From positions 1 to 64,000 of the forward strand of contig JAFXSG010000004.1 in the NCBI GenBank assembly GCA_017525875.1: 64,000 nucleotides of DNA, given 5' to 3'. Below, piece after piece: positions 16,600 through 25,265 of this stretch. Source of the DNA: Clostridia bacterium. Its GTDB lineage: Bacteria > Bacillota > Clostridia > Christensenellales > CAG-138. A program made the position numbers and the translations under genes. The notes below the pieces were generated by a model. It saw only the letters and a list, made by a program, of their open reading frames with translations, had not been told where the DNA came from and did no database searches. Position 1 is the first letter of the stretch; every line of letters begins with the position of its first letter.

Positions 16600-19500
16600 A
16601 TGGCGGCACAAGTCAAATTCATTATCGGCAGATCCGGCAGCGGCAAAACGCGGGCCGTATATGATCGCATCCGCGAGAACGAACGGGCGGGGAAGAGGAG
16701 CCTTCTGATCGTTCCTGACCGCGCCACCTTCGAGACCGAGCGCGAGCTCTCCGCTTACCTCGGCAAGGGGATGCTTTTCGCGTCCGTACTCTCGTTCACA
16801 AGGCTTGCGCGCAAGCTCCTCGACGAAGCGGGCGTGCGCACGCGCTTCCTCTCCCCGCAGGGCAGGCAGATGCTCGTCCGCAGGGTGCTCGATGAATCCG
16901 CAGGCGAGCTCTCCGTGTTTTCGCGCGTCGGCTCAAAGCGCGGTTTTGCCGCCGAGTGCGACGAGATCATCCTCAAATGCAAGCGTTATTCGATCACGCC
17001 GGAGCAGCTCTCTTCCGCGGAAGGGCTGCCCGCGCAGCTTTCGGGCAAGCTGAAGGATTTCGCGCTGGTCTATGACCGCACGTTAAAGCGAATGGAAAGG
17101 GAATACATCGACGGCGAGGACCTTGTGAACAAGCTGGTAGACGTTCTGCCCTCATCGTCCGTGCGCGGGGTCGACGTTTTCATCGACGCGCCGGATATGA
17201 TGAACGCGCAGAGCTTCCGCATCATCGAGGCGCTGTTCGCCTGCGCCGCGAGCGTCACGCTGACCTTCCGCGCGGATCCCGATCCTTCCGCCGACGCAAG
17301 CCTTTTCGAGCCCGACCGGCTCTCCTATGAACGGCTCGCCGCCCTTGCCGCGGGCTGCGGCTGTACGGTGCGGACGCTCGAGCTGCGCGGGAACAGGCGG
17401 CACGGGGACGGCGCGCTTGCCCTCCTTGAAAGGAACCTTTTCGCGTTCCCGTTCGGAAAGAGCGACGCCGAGGTCAAAAATATCGAAGTACATTCTTCGA
17501 TCGACCGCCGGCACGAGGTGCGCGAAGCGGCGGAGCGTATAATGAAGGCAGTCCGCGAGGAAAAGCTCCGTTTTTGCGATATCGCCGTCGTCGTCGGCGA
17601 TCCTTCGGCGTACGCCTGCACGGTGCGCCGCTGTTTCAGCGAATACGGCATCCCGCTGTTCATGGACGGGGGCCGCAGCGTTTCGGCGCATCCCGTTTCG
17701 GAGCTGATCATCGGCGCGCTGCGCACCGTGATGAACAATTTCCGCGGGGAGGACTATATCCGCGTGCTTAAATCCGGCCTTTCCGGCATTTCGGATGAGG
17801 ACGCGGAGAAGCTCGAGAACCACATCCTGCGCTTCGGCCTCAGCGGCAAGCGGCTCTCCGAGCCCGAGCCGAGCGTTAAAAAACACGATGATATCAAGGA
17901 TTTTGAGGCTATCGAGGCTTCGCGCACCGCGGTCTCCGAAAAGCTCACGGCGCTGCGTGAAAAGCTCCGCGCCGCGCGCTCCGCCACAGCGCGTTCCGCC
18001 ACAGCGCGTTCCGCCGCCGTGTATGACTACCTCGTTTCCGTTTCCGCGGCGGAGGCCATCCGCAAAAACTGCGAAAAGCTTGCAGCCGACGAAGCTACAA
18101 AGCTTTACGCGGACGAAAGCGCTCAGGCATTCGATACGGCGATCTCGCTGCTCGACCAGGTCCACGTCATCCTCGGGGACGAGGCCGTCGGCCTCGAACG
18201 CTTCCTCTCCGTCATCGAGGAAGGGCTTGCGGCGTACGAGATCAACGTGATCCCGACGCTGCTCGACCAGGTGCTCGTGGGCGACGTAAACAGCATCCAC
18301 CTCGGAAACGTACGCCTGCTGCTCGTTCTCGGCGCGAACGAAGGCGTCATCCCGCATCACAGGGACGATAATTCCGTCATCAACGACCGCGAGCTCACGC
18401 TCATGCGTGCCGCCGGGCTGAACGCCTGGGACAGCTCCGAAAGCATGAACAAGGCGGAGGATCTCCGCCTGTATTCGCTGATAACAAAACCCACGGACGG
18501 GCTGTACGTCTCCTTCTGCGAAAAACTCGGCGAGCAGAGCGCTGCGCCGTCGCGAATCACGAGCCGCATACTGCGCGTCTTCCCGAACTGCCTGCGCACC
18601 GCAAACGGCGGCAAGCCCGCCAGCGCCGCCGCAGCCGCGTTTGCAGATCTTGCGGAAGGTCTGCGCAGCTTCGTCGACACGGGCGAAGCGCCTTCCTCGC
18701 TTGCACCGCTGTACGCGTGTTTTGCAGCCGACGCTGAAAGCGCAAAGCCGCTTGAGACGGTCAAAAGCTGTTTGCTCGGCAGCGATCCTGCGCATAACAT
18801 CGGCGAAGAAGCCGCCGCCGGCATCTACGGGAAGGACCTGCGCGGTTCGCCCACGATGCTTGAGGTCTACAACCAGTGCCCGTTCCGCCACCTGATGCAG
18901 TTCGGCGTCAAGCTCAAGGAACGCGATCAGCACGTGGAGCGCGCAGTCGATCACGGCACGCTCATCCACGACGCGCTCGACCGTTACTTCAAGTACCTGA
19001 TCGCCGAAAAGCCCGATTTTGACAGCATCGAGAGGGCGGCCGTCAAAGCGAAGATGGATGAATTCGTTCCCGGACTTCTCGCGGAGCATAACTACGGCCT
19101 TCTGACCGAAACCGCGATGATGCGCGCCGAGATGGAGCGCCTGAGCGAGGAGCTTTGCAACATTGCTTTCGTTATCGTTCAGCAGTTCAGAAACAGCGGT
19201 TTCCGCCCGTACAGGAGCGAGCTCGAATTCGGCAAGGAAAAGAGCGAGATCCCCCCGCTTGAGCTTACGGGTCCCAACGGCATAGTCTTTCGCATCAACG
19301 GCGTCGTGGACAGAGTCGATACTTATGACAGCGGCGAAAAGAGCTACTACCGCATCGTCGATTACAAAACGGGGGAGATCCGCTTCGATTACACGGAGCT
19401 TGCAAACGGCCTGCGGCTGCAGCTCCCGCTCTATGCGGCGGCGGTGCAGGCGTCGATCTCGGCGGCGAAAAAGCTCGATCCGTCGGGGCTTTACTATATG

Positions 19501-19998
19501 CACGTCACCGATCTCAATGCCGTGAGCGGCAATGAGGACGCGGACAACAAAGCGCTCATCGGCGAAATGAAGCTCGTAGGGCCGTCCTATGCGGACGGGG
19601 AAGTCCTTGCGGCGAGCGGAGATTTCTCCAAAGGCTACTCCGTCGTGATCAGAGGCCTTCAGCTCTCCGGCAAAGCAGGCGGGTTCATCAGCAGGAGCAG
19701 CCCGCTCATCAGCGGCGAGGAGATGGCCGGGACTCTTGAATACGCCAAGAAGATCGGAGAAAAAACGCTCGGCGCCATCATGAGCGGTCGGGCGGAGATC
19801 AGCCCCAGCAAGTTCAAAAACCATACCGCCTGCGAAAAATGCGCTTATCAGTCGGTCTGCCGCTTCGACACCTCCTCCGGCAGCAATTACAGGCGGATCC
19901 GCACCGTAGCGCCGGACGACTTCTACGGATGGAAGCAGGATAGCAAAGCGCAGGACAATAAAACACAGGATAGTAAAGCACAAGGAGATCGATCATGA
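16600..19998 (+). CDS. addB: ATP-dependent helicase/nuclease subunit AddB
   Basis: Subunit of the AddAB (RexAB-type) complex that resects double-strand breaks for RecA. The 1132-residue protein has Walker A GRSGSGKT near residue 10, a long helicase-like middle, and a C-terminal RecB-type nuclease domain. The nuclease shows CPFRHLMQFGVKL, YRIVDYKTGEI (catalytic D and K) and the iron-sulfur cysteines completed by CEKCAYQSVC. GGGAGG precedes the ATG. Two short in-frame 15-bp repeats occur, one in the middle and one at the C-terminal tail. It overlaps the DUF1294 gene by four bases (ATGA). Its partner addA is about 18 kb away on the other strand, not adjacent as is usual. Confidence 0.94.
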   Translation: MAAQVKFIIGRSGSGKTRAVYDRIRENERAGKRSLLIVPDRATFETERELSAYLGKGMLFASVLSFTRLARKLLDEAGVRTRFLSPQGRQMLVRRVLDESAGELSVFSRVGSKRGFAAECDEIILKCKRYSITPEQLSSAEGLPAQLSGKLKDFALVYDRTLKRMEREYIDGEDLVNKLVDVLPSSSVRGVDVFIDAPDMMNAQSFRIIEALFACAASVTLTFRADPDPSADASLFEPDRLSYERLAALAAGCGCTVRTLELRGNRRHGDGALALLERNLFAFPFGKSDAEVKNIEVHSSIDRRHEVREAAERIMKAVREEKLRFCDIAVVVGDPSAYACTVRRCFSEYGIPLFMDGGRSVSAHPVSELIIGALRTVMNNFRGEDYIRVLKSGLSGISDEDAEKLENHILRFGLSGKRLSEPEPSVKKHDDIKDFEAIEASRTAVSEKLTALREKLRAARSATARSATARSAAVYDYLVSVSAAEAIRKNCEKLAADEATKLYADESAQAFDTAISLLDQVHVILGDEAVGLERFLSVIEEGLAAYEINVIPTLLDQVLVGDVNSIHLGNVRLLLVLGANEGVIPHHRDDNSVINDRELTLMRAAGLNAWDSSESMNKAEDLRLYSLITKPTDGLYVSFCEKLGEQSAAPSRITSRILRVFPNCLRTANGGKPASAAAAAFADLAEGLRSFVDTGEAPSSLAPLYACFAADAESAKPLETVKSCLLGSDPAHNIGEEAAAGIYGKDLRGSPTMLEVYNQCPFRHLMQFGVKLKERDQHVERAVDHGTLIHDALDRYFKYLIAEKPDFDSIERAAVKAKMDEFVPGLLAEHNYGLLTETAMMRAEMERLSEELCNIAFVIVQQFRNSGFRPYRSELEFGKEKSEIPPLELTGPNGIVFRINGVVDRVDTYDSGEKSYYRIVDYKTGEIRFDYTELANGLRLQLPLYAAAVQASISAAKKLDPSGLYYMHVTDLNAVSGNEDADNKALIGEMKLVGPSYADGEVLAASGDFSKGYSVVIRGLQLSGKAGGFISRSSPLISGEEMAGTLEYAKKIGEKTLGAIMSGRAEISPSKFKNHTACEKCAYQSVCRFDTSSGSNYRRIRTVAPDDFYGWKQDSKAQDNKTQDSKAQGDRS

Positions 19999-20276
19999 AA
20001 ACCTGGCAGATCATCGTTCTCGCGTTCATCTTCATCATGAGCGTCGTCGGCTTCATCTCGATGGGGGCCGATAAGCAAAAGGCGAAAAAGGGCAAGTGGC
20101 GCACGCCCGAGGCGACGCTTTTCATCATCGCGCTGCTCGGCGGCGCGCTCGGCTCCGTCATCGGCATGCAGGTGTTCCGTCATAAGACCAAGCACTGGTA
20201 TTTCGCGCTGTTCATGCCGCTGATCCTCGTCGCGCAGATCGCTCTCGTTGCGTTCCTCTTCGTCAAGTTCGCATAA
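19995..20276 (+). CDS. DUF1294 small membrane protein
   Basis: A 93-residue protein of the DUF1294 family, function unknown. It has an N-terminal hydrophobic segment and two C-terminal ones (about residues 5-22, 40-58 and 68-92). Between them lies the family's conserved core: ADKQKAKKGKWRTPE, then LGGALGSVIGMQVFRHKTKHWYF. Its ATG overlaps the addB stop codon as ATGA, so it is translationally coupled to addB. The last 14 bases before its stop are repeated 20 bases downstream. Confidence 0.88.
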   Translation: MKTWQIIVLAFIFIMSVVGFISMGADKQKAKKGKWRTPEATLFIIALLGGALGSVIGMQVFRHKTKHWYFALFMPLILVAQIALVAFLFVKFA

Positions 20277-20364
20277 TATTCGTCAAGTTCGCCAAGCAGA
20301 ATCGGCCGGGAGCTTGTGCTTTCGGCTATTCGAATATAATTTATCGTTTTTCAATATTTTATTG

Positions 20365-20393
20365 TTGACATTTGTGATATGTTGTGTTAAGAT
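20365..20393 (+). promoter_or_regulatory. Promoter of the DUF4173 gene
   Basis: Perfect TTGACA (20365-20370), 17-base spacer, TAAGAT (20388-20393), 30 bases before the start codon. Confidence 0.8.
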
Positions 20394-20423
20394 TACGGCA
20401 AACCTCAAAAGGAGACAGTCATC

Positions 20424-21965
20424 ATGGAAATGAACGAGATACCGGAGCAGGCTCCGGTCGAGCTTCCCGGGGAGCCGGGCGGGATAACGCGTCGCGGCGT
20501 GCTGGAGCTCGTCTTCGCCTGTTTTGCGCTCGTATGCGCTTACTTTTTCACCTGCATCTTCCCCGTGGCGGGCAGGCCGCTCGGCTTTTTCGTGCTCGCG
20601 GCCGTACTGCTCGCCGGGACTTTCGCCGCCGCGCTGCTGCTCGGAGGCGCAAAGCCGGGGCTCTTTACGTACGGCGCGCTCGTCTTTGCGCTTGCGGCGG
20701 CGTTCTGCCGCCTGCTGAACGGCGGCGACGCGTTCGATCTCGCGCCGTGCTTTGCAGCCTTCGGCGTCGCCTACCTGGTCTTCGCCGTGAGCCTGTTCGA
20801 TAACCACAGCAAAAGGCTCGGCGGGACCTTCCTGCTCGATATCGCAAAGGGCTTTGCCTATATGTTCCTTTCGTTCGCGCGGTTCTTCACCTCGATCTTC
20901 CGCCCGGAGGGCAGCAGGCGCAGTTCCAAAAAGCTGCTGCCCGTCATCGGAGGCGTCGTCGCCGCGGCGATCCTGATCGTTGCGGTCTGCTCGCTGCTTT
21001 CGTATGACGCGCATTTTGCGGACCTTCTGCCCAAGATCGATCTTGAGGACGTGTTCGAGATCATCCTCAAGATCTCGTTCGCGGTGCCGATCGCGGCGCT
21101 CGTTTTCAGCCTGCTCCTCTCCTCCGAAAAGCGCATGCTGCCGGGTCTTTCCACGCCCGAGACCGCGGAGCGCGCCGGCGCAAAGCTGCACGTGCTGCCG
21201 CTGCTTTTGACCGCGCTGCCGATCATCGGCGTGCTGGCGGTCTACGCGCTGTTCTTCGTTTCGCAGTGGGCATACTACGTGAGCGCGTTCACGCACGTGC
21301 TGCCCGAGGGCTATTCCGCCGCCGAATATGCGCGTGAAGGCTTTTTCAACCTGCTCGTCGTCGCCGTCATCAACGCAGTACTGATCGTGCTCGTCTCCGT
21401 CTTCACGAAAAACACCGGGAAAGCGGGGGAGACGATGCGCCGCGTCCTCACTATCGCGCTTTCTTTGGCGACGCTCGTTCTGATCGCGACCGCGATCTCC
21501 AAGATGCTGCTCTATATCGACCGCTTCGACCTGACGCGGCAGCGGCTCATCGCAACGATCTTCCTCGCGTTCCTTGCGATCGCGTTCGTCGCCGTGATCG
21601 TCTCGCAACTCGTCCGCCGCGTGAAGGCGCTGCCCGTCATCATCGCCGCAGGGCTCGTGATCCTGTTCCTGTTTTTCGTTTTGCCGGTGAACAGGTCGAT
21701 CGCGAAATACAACGTGGACGCGTATCTCTCCGGCAAGCATAAGACTATCGACGAATACTACCTTCAGAGCGAGATCGGCTGCGCCGCCGCGCCGGAGCTG
21801 CTTCGCCTGTATCACGAAGCCGAGGATCCCGCGGTCCGCGAAAAGACGGAGAGCGTTCTGAACGCCTTCCGCGCCGAGGCTACCGACGGGGCCCTGCGCT
21901 GGTACGAGCTGAGCATCCCGCTCCTTCAGACAAGGCGGCTGCTCGTAGGGAAGCCTCTGGGATGA
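20424..21965 (+). CDS. DUF4173/DUF4153-type polytopic membrane protein
   Basis: A 513-residue integral membrane protein of unknown function with about 11-12 hydrophobic segments. The stretch EYAREGFFNLLVVAVINAVLI (near residue 307) is the conserved feature of the DUF4173 group found in many Firmicutes. The short C-terminal region after residue 430 (SIAKYNVDAYLSGK...) is soluble and probably extracellular, a pattern also typical of this family. GGAG lies nine bases before the ATG. It has its own promoter and is closed by a strong terminator. Confidence 0.85.
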   Translation: MEMNEIPEQAPVELPGEPGGITRRGVLELVFACFALVCAYFFTCIFPVAGRPLGFFVLAAVLLAGTFAAALLLGGAKPGLFTYGALVFALAAAFCRLLNGGDAFDLAPCFAAFGVAYLVFAVSLFDNHSKRLGGTFLLDIAKGFAYMFLSFARFFTSIFRPEGSRRSSKKLLPVIGGVVAAAILIVAVCSLLSYDAHFADLLPKIDLEDVFEIILKISFAVPIAALVFSLLLSSEKRMLPGLSTPETAERAGAKLHVLPLLLTALPIIGVLAVYALFFVSQWAYYVSAFTHVLPEGYSAAEYAREGFFNLLVVAVINAVLIVLVSVFTKNTGKAGETMRRVLTIALSLATLVLIATAISKMLLYIDRFDLTRQRLIATIFLAFLAIAFVAVIVSQLVRRVKALPVIIAAGLVILFLFFVLPVNRSIAKYNVDAYLSGKHKTIDEYYLQSEIGCAAAPELLRLYHEAEDPAVREKTESVLNAFRAEATDGALRWYELSIPLLQTRRLLVGKPLG

Positions 21966-22000
21966 CTGAGGCATATTCCCGATAAAGACGATAAACTCAA

Positions 22001-22028
22001 GAAAAGCACCGTTCGGCGGTGCTTTTCT
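22001..22028 (+). terminator. Terminator of the DUF4173 gene
   Basis: Perfect 11-bp stem: GAAAAGCACCG pairs with CGGTGCTTTTC around a five-base loop, 36 bases past the stop codon. Confidence 0.92.
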
Positions 22029-22060
22029 TCACAAAAGTCTCGAATTCCCGCTTTGTGTCC

Positions 22061-22088
22061 TTTAATTTGAATGCCCTTATAGTATAAT
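22061..22088 (+). promoter_or_regulatory. Promoter of the tandem XRE genes
   Basis: TATAAT at 22083-22088 with TTTAAT 16 bases upstream (22061-22066), 39 bases before the first XRE start codon. Confidence 0.65.
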
Positions 22089-22127
22089 AGAAACGATTAA
22101 AGGCCTATGCCAGAAGGAGGTTTGACG

Positions 22128-22871
22128 ATGGATCCGGTAAAGTGCGGCAGTTTTCTTAAAACGCTGCGAAAGGGAAAGGGCTTAACGCAGGAGCAGCTTG
22201 CCGAGATGCTCGGTGTTACGAACAGGTCGGTCTCGAGGTGGGAAACGGGAACCAACCTTCCCGATATCGACGTCATCATCACGCTGTCCGAATTCTACGA
22301 TGTTGACATCAAAGATCTGCTGAACGGAGAAAGCAGAAAAACAGAACAGCTTTACAAGGAAGGGAGTATAGTAAATATGCAGGCGCAAGACAAAGAACTT
22401 ATTATAAAGGCGGCCGAATACGGTTCAGACAAGGCGAAAGCATCAGCTCGCAGGTCGCGCCTTAGGATAGCTTTGATAGCGTTATTATCGGTCGTAGTAA
22501 CAGCCGTGCTGATAAACGTTGCCGTAATGCTTTTGCCTGCGTCCGTCAATTACGGCTCATCCGAGATCTTCACTCGTGTTGAGCTGGAAGAAGCCGCAGC
22601 CGCAGTAAAAGCAGATTTTACAAAAATGCAAGGCTGTAAGCTGTTTTCTCTAAAATATGCGGGAGACGAAGTCAGCCTTGGGCAGCTTGAATATGCAAAT
22701 GAATATTTGAGCGGCGGCGAGCCTTATACCGACTGCATAGTGTTCGATTCGGTCTTCCATCCGCCGGTATTCGGAAGGGGCGCATGGGATCATCATATGT
22801 ATTATTGGAGCTGGACGCTTGTGAGAACGGAAAACGACGGCTGGACCGTTTTGACAAAAGGGTATTGTTGA
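22128..22871 (+). CDS. XRE-type regulator with membrane anchor, copy 1
   Basis: A 247-residue protein. An N-terminal XRE helix-turn-helix (about residues 5-62) contains LTQEQLAEMLGVTNRSVSRWETG. A linker with DKELIIKAAEYGSDKAK follows, then one transmembrane segment (about residues 112-135, LIALLSVVVTAVLINVAVMLLP) and an extracytoplasmic C-terminal domain of about 110 residues that I do not recognise. This suggests a one-component sensor whose DNA-binding end is cytoplasmic. The ATG at 22128 has AGAAGGAGG upstream. The next gene encodes a close paralogue of the N-terminal half and starts 17 bases after this stop. Confidence 0.82.
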   Translation: MDPVKCGSFLKTLRKGKGLTQEQLAEMLGVTNRSVSRWETGTNLPDIDVIITLSEFYDVDIKDLLNGESRKTEQLYKEGSIVNMQAQDKELIIKAAEYGSDKAKASARRSRLRIALIALLSVVVTAVLINVAVMLLPASVNYGSSEIFTRVELEEAAAAVKADFTKMQGCKLFSLKYAGDEVSLGQLEYANEYLSGGEPYTDCIVFDSVFHPPVFGRGAWDHHMYYWSWTLVRTENDGWTVLTKGYC

Positions 22872-22888
22872 TTTGCGGAGGTCAGTCA

Positions 22889-23581
22889 ATGGATCCGGTA
22901 AAATGCGGAAATTATCTAAAAACGCTGCGAAAGGAAAAGGGCTTGACGCAGGAGCAGTTAGCGGAAATGCTCGGCGTTTCGAATAGGTCGGTGTCAAGGT
23001 GGGAAACGGGAGCTAACCTGCCGGATATCGATATCATCATTATTCTTTCGGAATACTACGATGTTGATATCAGGGATATATTGGACGGCGAAAATCGAAC
23101 TGCGGAGCACCATGCTGCGGAAAGGAGCAATGAGAAAATGCTGGCAGAGGAAAAAGAGGTTATTGTAAAGGCGGTCGAATACGGCTCCGAAAAAGAAAGG
23201 GGCTTAGCGCGTAAAGTGTTTTTCGCAGTCCTCGCCGGTGTTGCGGCATTGGCGGTCTCATTGTTTGCGGCTTTGGAGCTGCTCGATAATGCCAAGGGCA
23301 GCGGAGTGCTTCTGTTTGCGGGTGTTCTCGCGTTTACCGTTTACTGCATGGTTTTGCAGATCCCGCAAAGCCACCGCAGCACATACGGCTATCTCGTAAC
23401 TCTTATCAGCGGCTTCGCTGCCGTGATCGTAAGCAGCGCCGCCGTTCTGCTGCTGTTCTTTGCGTCGGGAAATTACCATAATTACGGTATTGCAGGGTTG
23501 TTCTATTCTCTTGGGATGATCGCTTTGGTCTTCACAGCGGCGGGGCTTGTGGCCGCAAAATTGATCAAAAAGAAGAGCTGA
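22889..23581 (+). CDS. XRE-type regulator with membrane domain, copy 2
   Basis: A 230-residue paralogue of the preceding gene. The helix-turn-helix and linker (residues 1-100, ending EKEVIVKAVEYGSEK) are nearly the same in protein and DNA. The rest differs completely: four hydrophobic segments between about residues 109 and 225 and no sizeable external domain. The start at 22889 follows GGAGG and matches the start of copy 1; longer upstream starts would overlap copy 1 in another frame. The pair probably arose by tandem duplication followed by replacement of the sensory half. Targets are unknown. Confidence 0.82.
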   Translation: MDPVKCGNYLKTLRKEKGLTQEQLAEMLGVSNRSVSRWETGANLPDIDIIIILSEYYDVDIRDILDGENRTAEHHAAERSNEKMLAEEKEVIVKAVEYGSEKERGLARKVFFAVLAGVAALAVSLFAALELLDNAKGSGVLLFAGVLAFTVYCMVLQIPQSHRSTYGYLVTLISGFAAVIVSSAAVLLLFFASGNYHNYGIAGLFYSLGMIALVFTAAGLVAAKLIKKKS

Positions 23582-23602
23582 CAACAATGGGCCCTTACAA
23601 AA

Positions 23603-23629
23603 AAACTGCCGGAGGTCATCCGGCAGTTT
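23603..23629. terminator. Bidirectional terminator between XRE copy 2 and rsmI
   Basis: Perfect 10-bp stem AAACTGCCGG/CCGGCAGTTT with a seven-base loop, A-rich on the left and T-rich on the right, between convergent genes. Confidence 0.92.
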
Positions 23630-23632
23630 CTT

Positions 23633-24514
23633 TTACTCTATGTTATCTTTTTCAAGCTCCATCGCGCGTTTATAGACGGCGTTTTTCGGGAGGTCGAGCG
23701 TTTCCGAAGCGATGCGCGAGGCGGTCTTCGCGCTGAGGCCGGCGCGAAGCAGTTGGCCGAGGAGCCTGTCGAGCTTCCTTCCCGCGAGCGCGGCCTCGGT
23801 CTCCTCCGTTGCACCGCCGAGCAGTATGACGCACTCCCCGCGCGGGGGTTCCGAGCTGTAGCGCTCCGCGAGCTCCGCCGCCGTGCCGCGGACGCATTCC
23901 TCAAAGGTCTTCGTGAGCTCCCGCACCAGGCAGCAGGGGCGGTTTTTTTCATTCTCGCCGAGCTTTTCGAGCGCGGAAACGATCTCCCGGAGCGTCTCGC
24001 CGACGCGGAGCGGGCTTTCATACAGCGCCGAGGTTGCGCGGGATGAAACGAGCCTCTCCACGGCCTCGGTCCGTTCCCTGCCGGAGCGCGGCAAAAAGCC
24101 GATGAAGTACAGGCTTTCCGTGCCTAAACCGCTCGCGACCCACGCCGTGACCGCTGCGCTCGCGCCGGGGAGCACCTCAAAGGGCAGTTGCCGGCGAATG
24201 AACTCGCGCACGAGCCGTGAGCCCGGGTCCGAAACGCCCGGCATGCCCGCGTCGCTCACGAACGCGACCGCCATACCGCCGCGCACCTCATCCGCGATCT
24301 CGGCCGCGCGCTGCTGTTCGTTGTGCTCGTGGCAGCTCTCGAGCGGCTTCTTTATACCGAGCGCGTTCAGCAGCTTGAGCGTGTTGCGGGTGTCCTCGCA
24401 GTAGATCTTGCCGACCTTGCCGAGCGTTTCCGCTGCGCGGAAGGTGATATCCCCGAGGTTGCCGATCGGCGTTGCGCAGAGGTAGAGTTTTGCTTCGATC
24501 CTGTTATCGCTCAT
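23633..24514 (-). CDS. rsmI: 16S rRNA (cytidine1402-2'-O)-methyltransferase RsmI
   Basis: SAM-dependent enzyme that 2'-O-methylates C1402 in the ribosomal P site. The 293-residue protein has LYLCATPIGNLGDITFRA at the start, YCEDTRNTLKLLNALGI, VSDAGMPGVSDPGSRLV, FEVLPGASAAVTAWVASGL and YESPLRVGETL, all diagnostic of RsmI. The ATG at 24514 overlaps the end of the upstream methyltransferase gene by 11 bases; a further-upstream start would lengthen that overlap. The order methyltransferase-rsmI resembles yabB-yabC of Bacillus. Confidence 0.96.
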   Translation of the reverse strand: MSDNRIEAKLYLCATPIGNLGDITFRAAETLGKVGKIYCEDTRNTLKLLNALGIKKPLESCHEHNEQQRAAEIADEVRGGMAVAFVSDAGMPGVSDPGSRLVREFIRRQLPFEVLPGASAAVTAWVASGLGTESLYFIGFLPRSGRERTEAVERLVSSRATSALYESPLRVGETLREIVSALEKLGENEKNRPCCLVRELTKTFEECVRGTAAELAERYSSEPPRGECVILLGGATEETEAALAGRKLDRLLGQLLRAGLSAKTASRIASETLDLPKNAVYKRAMELEKDNIE

Positions 24515-25259
24515 TGTAGTATCCGTCCACTTCTTCGGTGTATGCTCCGTTTTCGCCATAGATCACGAGCTCGTTTTCGATGATGAGCCCCGGTTTCGCG
24601 CCGCGGTTCGCGCGGATCAGCGCAAGATAGGGCCTTTGCCCGGGCCTCGTTTTCACAAGGCGCATGAGCTTCGGTTCGAGCCCGCTGGCAGCGAGCGCCG
24701 TTATCGCCTCCGCGAGCCGTTCCGCCGGGAAGCAGAGGAAGAGCTTGCCGCCGAATTTGATCAGCCTTGCCGCCGCCTTGCAGATCGCGCCGATATCCGC
24801 CGTGAGCTCGTGCGTCGCGCAGCCGCTCTTTGAAAGGCTGCCCTGATCGCGCCTGAAATACGGCGGATTGCAGACGGCGAAATCGAACTTCGTTCCGATA
24901 TCGAGCGCCGGATCGAGATAGTCCGCGTTTACGGCCGTTATCCCGTCCGCGACGCCGTTCAGCTCAAGGCTCCTTTTGAGGCGGCCGCAGGCCTCCGCGT
25001 CGAGCTCGATCGCGGTCACGGGGATGCCCGTTCTTGCGTTTATCAGCAGCGAAAGCACGCCCGACCCCGCGCCGAGGTCGGCTAAGCGGCTCCTTTTCGA
25101 CGCTTTTTCAAGGCCGCGGAGCGCAAAATGAGCAAGCAGCACGGAGTCCGTCCCGAAACAAAACGAAGCGGGCGACTGGATGATGCGCAGCCCGTTACAC
25201 TGCAGATCGTCCACCCGCTCGCCCGGGAGTATGATGCTGTTGTCGGTCATCTCAGCCAT
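24504..25259 (-). CDS. N6-adenine tRNA methyltransferase, TrmN6/YfiC/YabB type
   Basis: A 251-residue class I methyltransferase with LADLGAGSGVLSLLINARTGIPVTAIELD (motif I and II) and FAVCNPPYFRR, the NPPY motif of N6-adenine methyltransferases. Together with IIQSPASFCFGTDSVLLAHF near the N-terminus this matches the TrmN6 group that modifies A37 in tRNA. The start is ATG at 25259, six bases after the cvpA-family stop, or ATG at 25250; neither has a good ribosome site, so coupling is likely. It overlaps rsmI at its 3' end, a conserved pairing in Firmicutes. Confidence 0.88.
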   Translation of the reverse strand: MAEMTDNSIILPGERVDDLQCNGLRIIQSPASFCFGTDSVLLAHFALRGLEKASKRSRLADLGAGSGVLSLLINARTGIPVTAIELDAEACGRLKRSLELNGVADGITAVNADYLDPALDIGTKFDFAVCNPPYFRRDQGSLSKSGCATHELTADIGAICKAAARLIKFGGKLFLCFPAERLAEAITALAASGLEPKLMRLVKTRPGQRPYLALIRANRGAKPGLIIENELVIYGENGAYTEEVDGYYNER

Positions 25260-25265
25260 CGCCGA

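Noticed and set aside
17152-19983. A 943-codon open frame on the minus strand
   Set aside because: Antisense to addB, which has full nuclease motifs; the antisense product has no recognisable domain.
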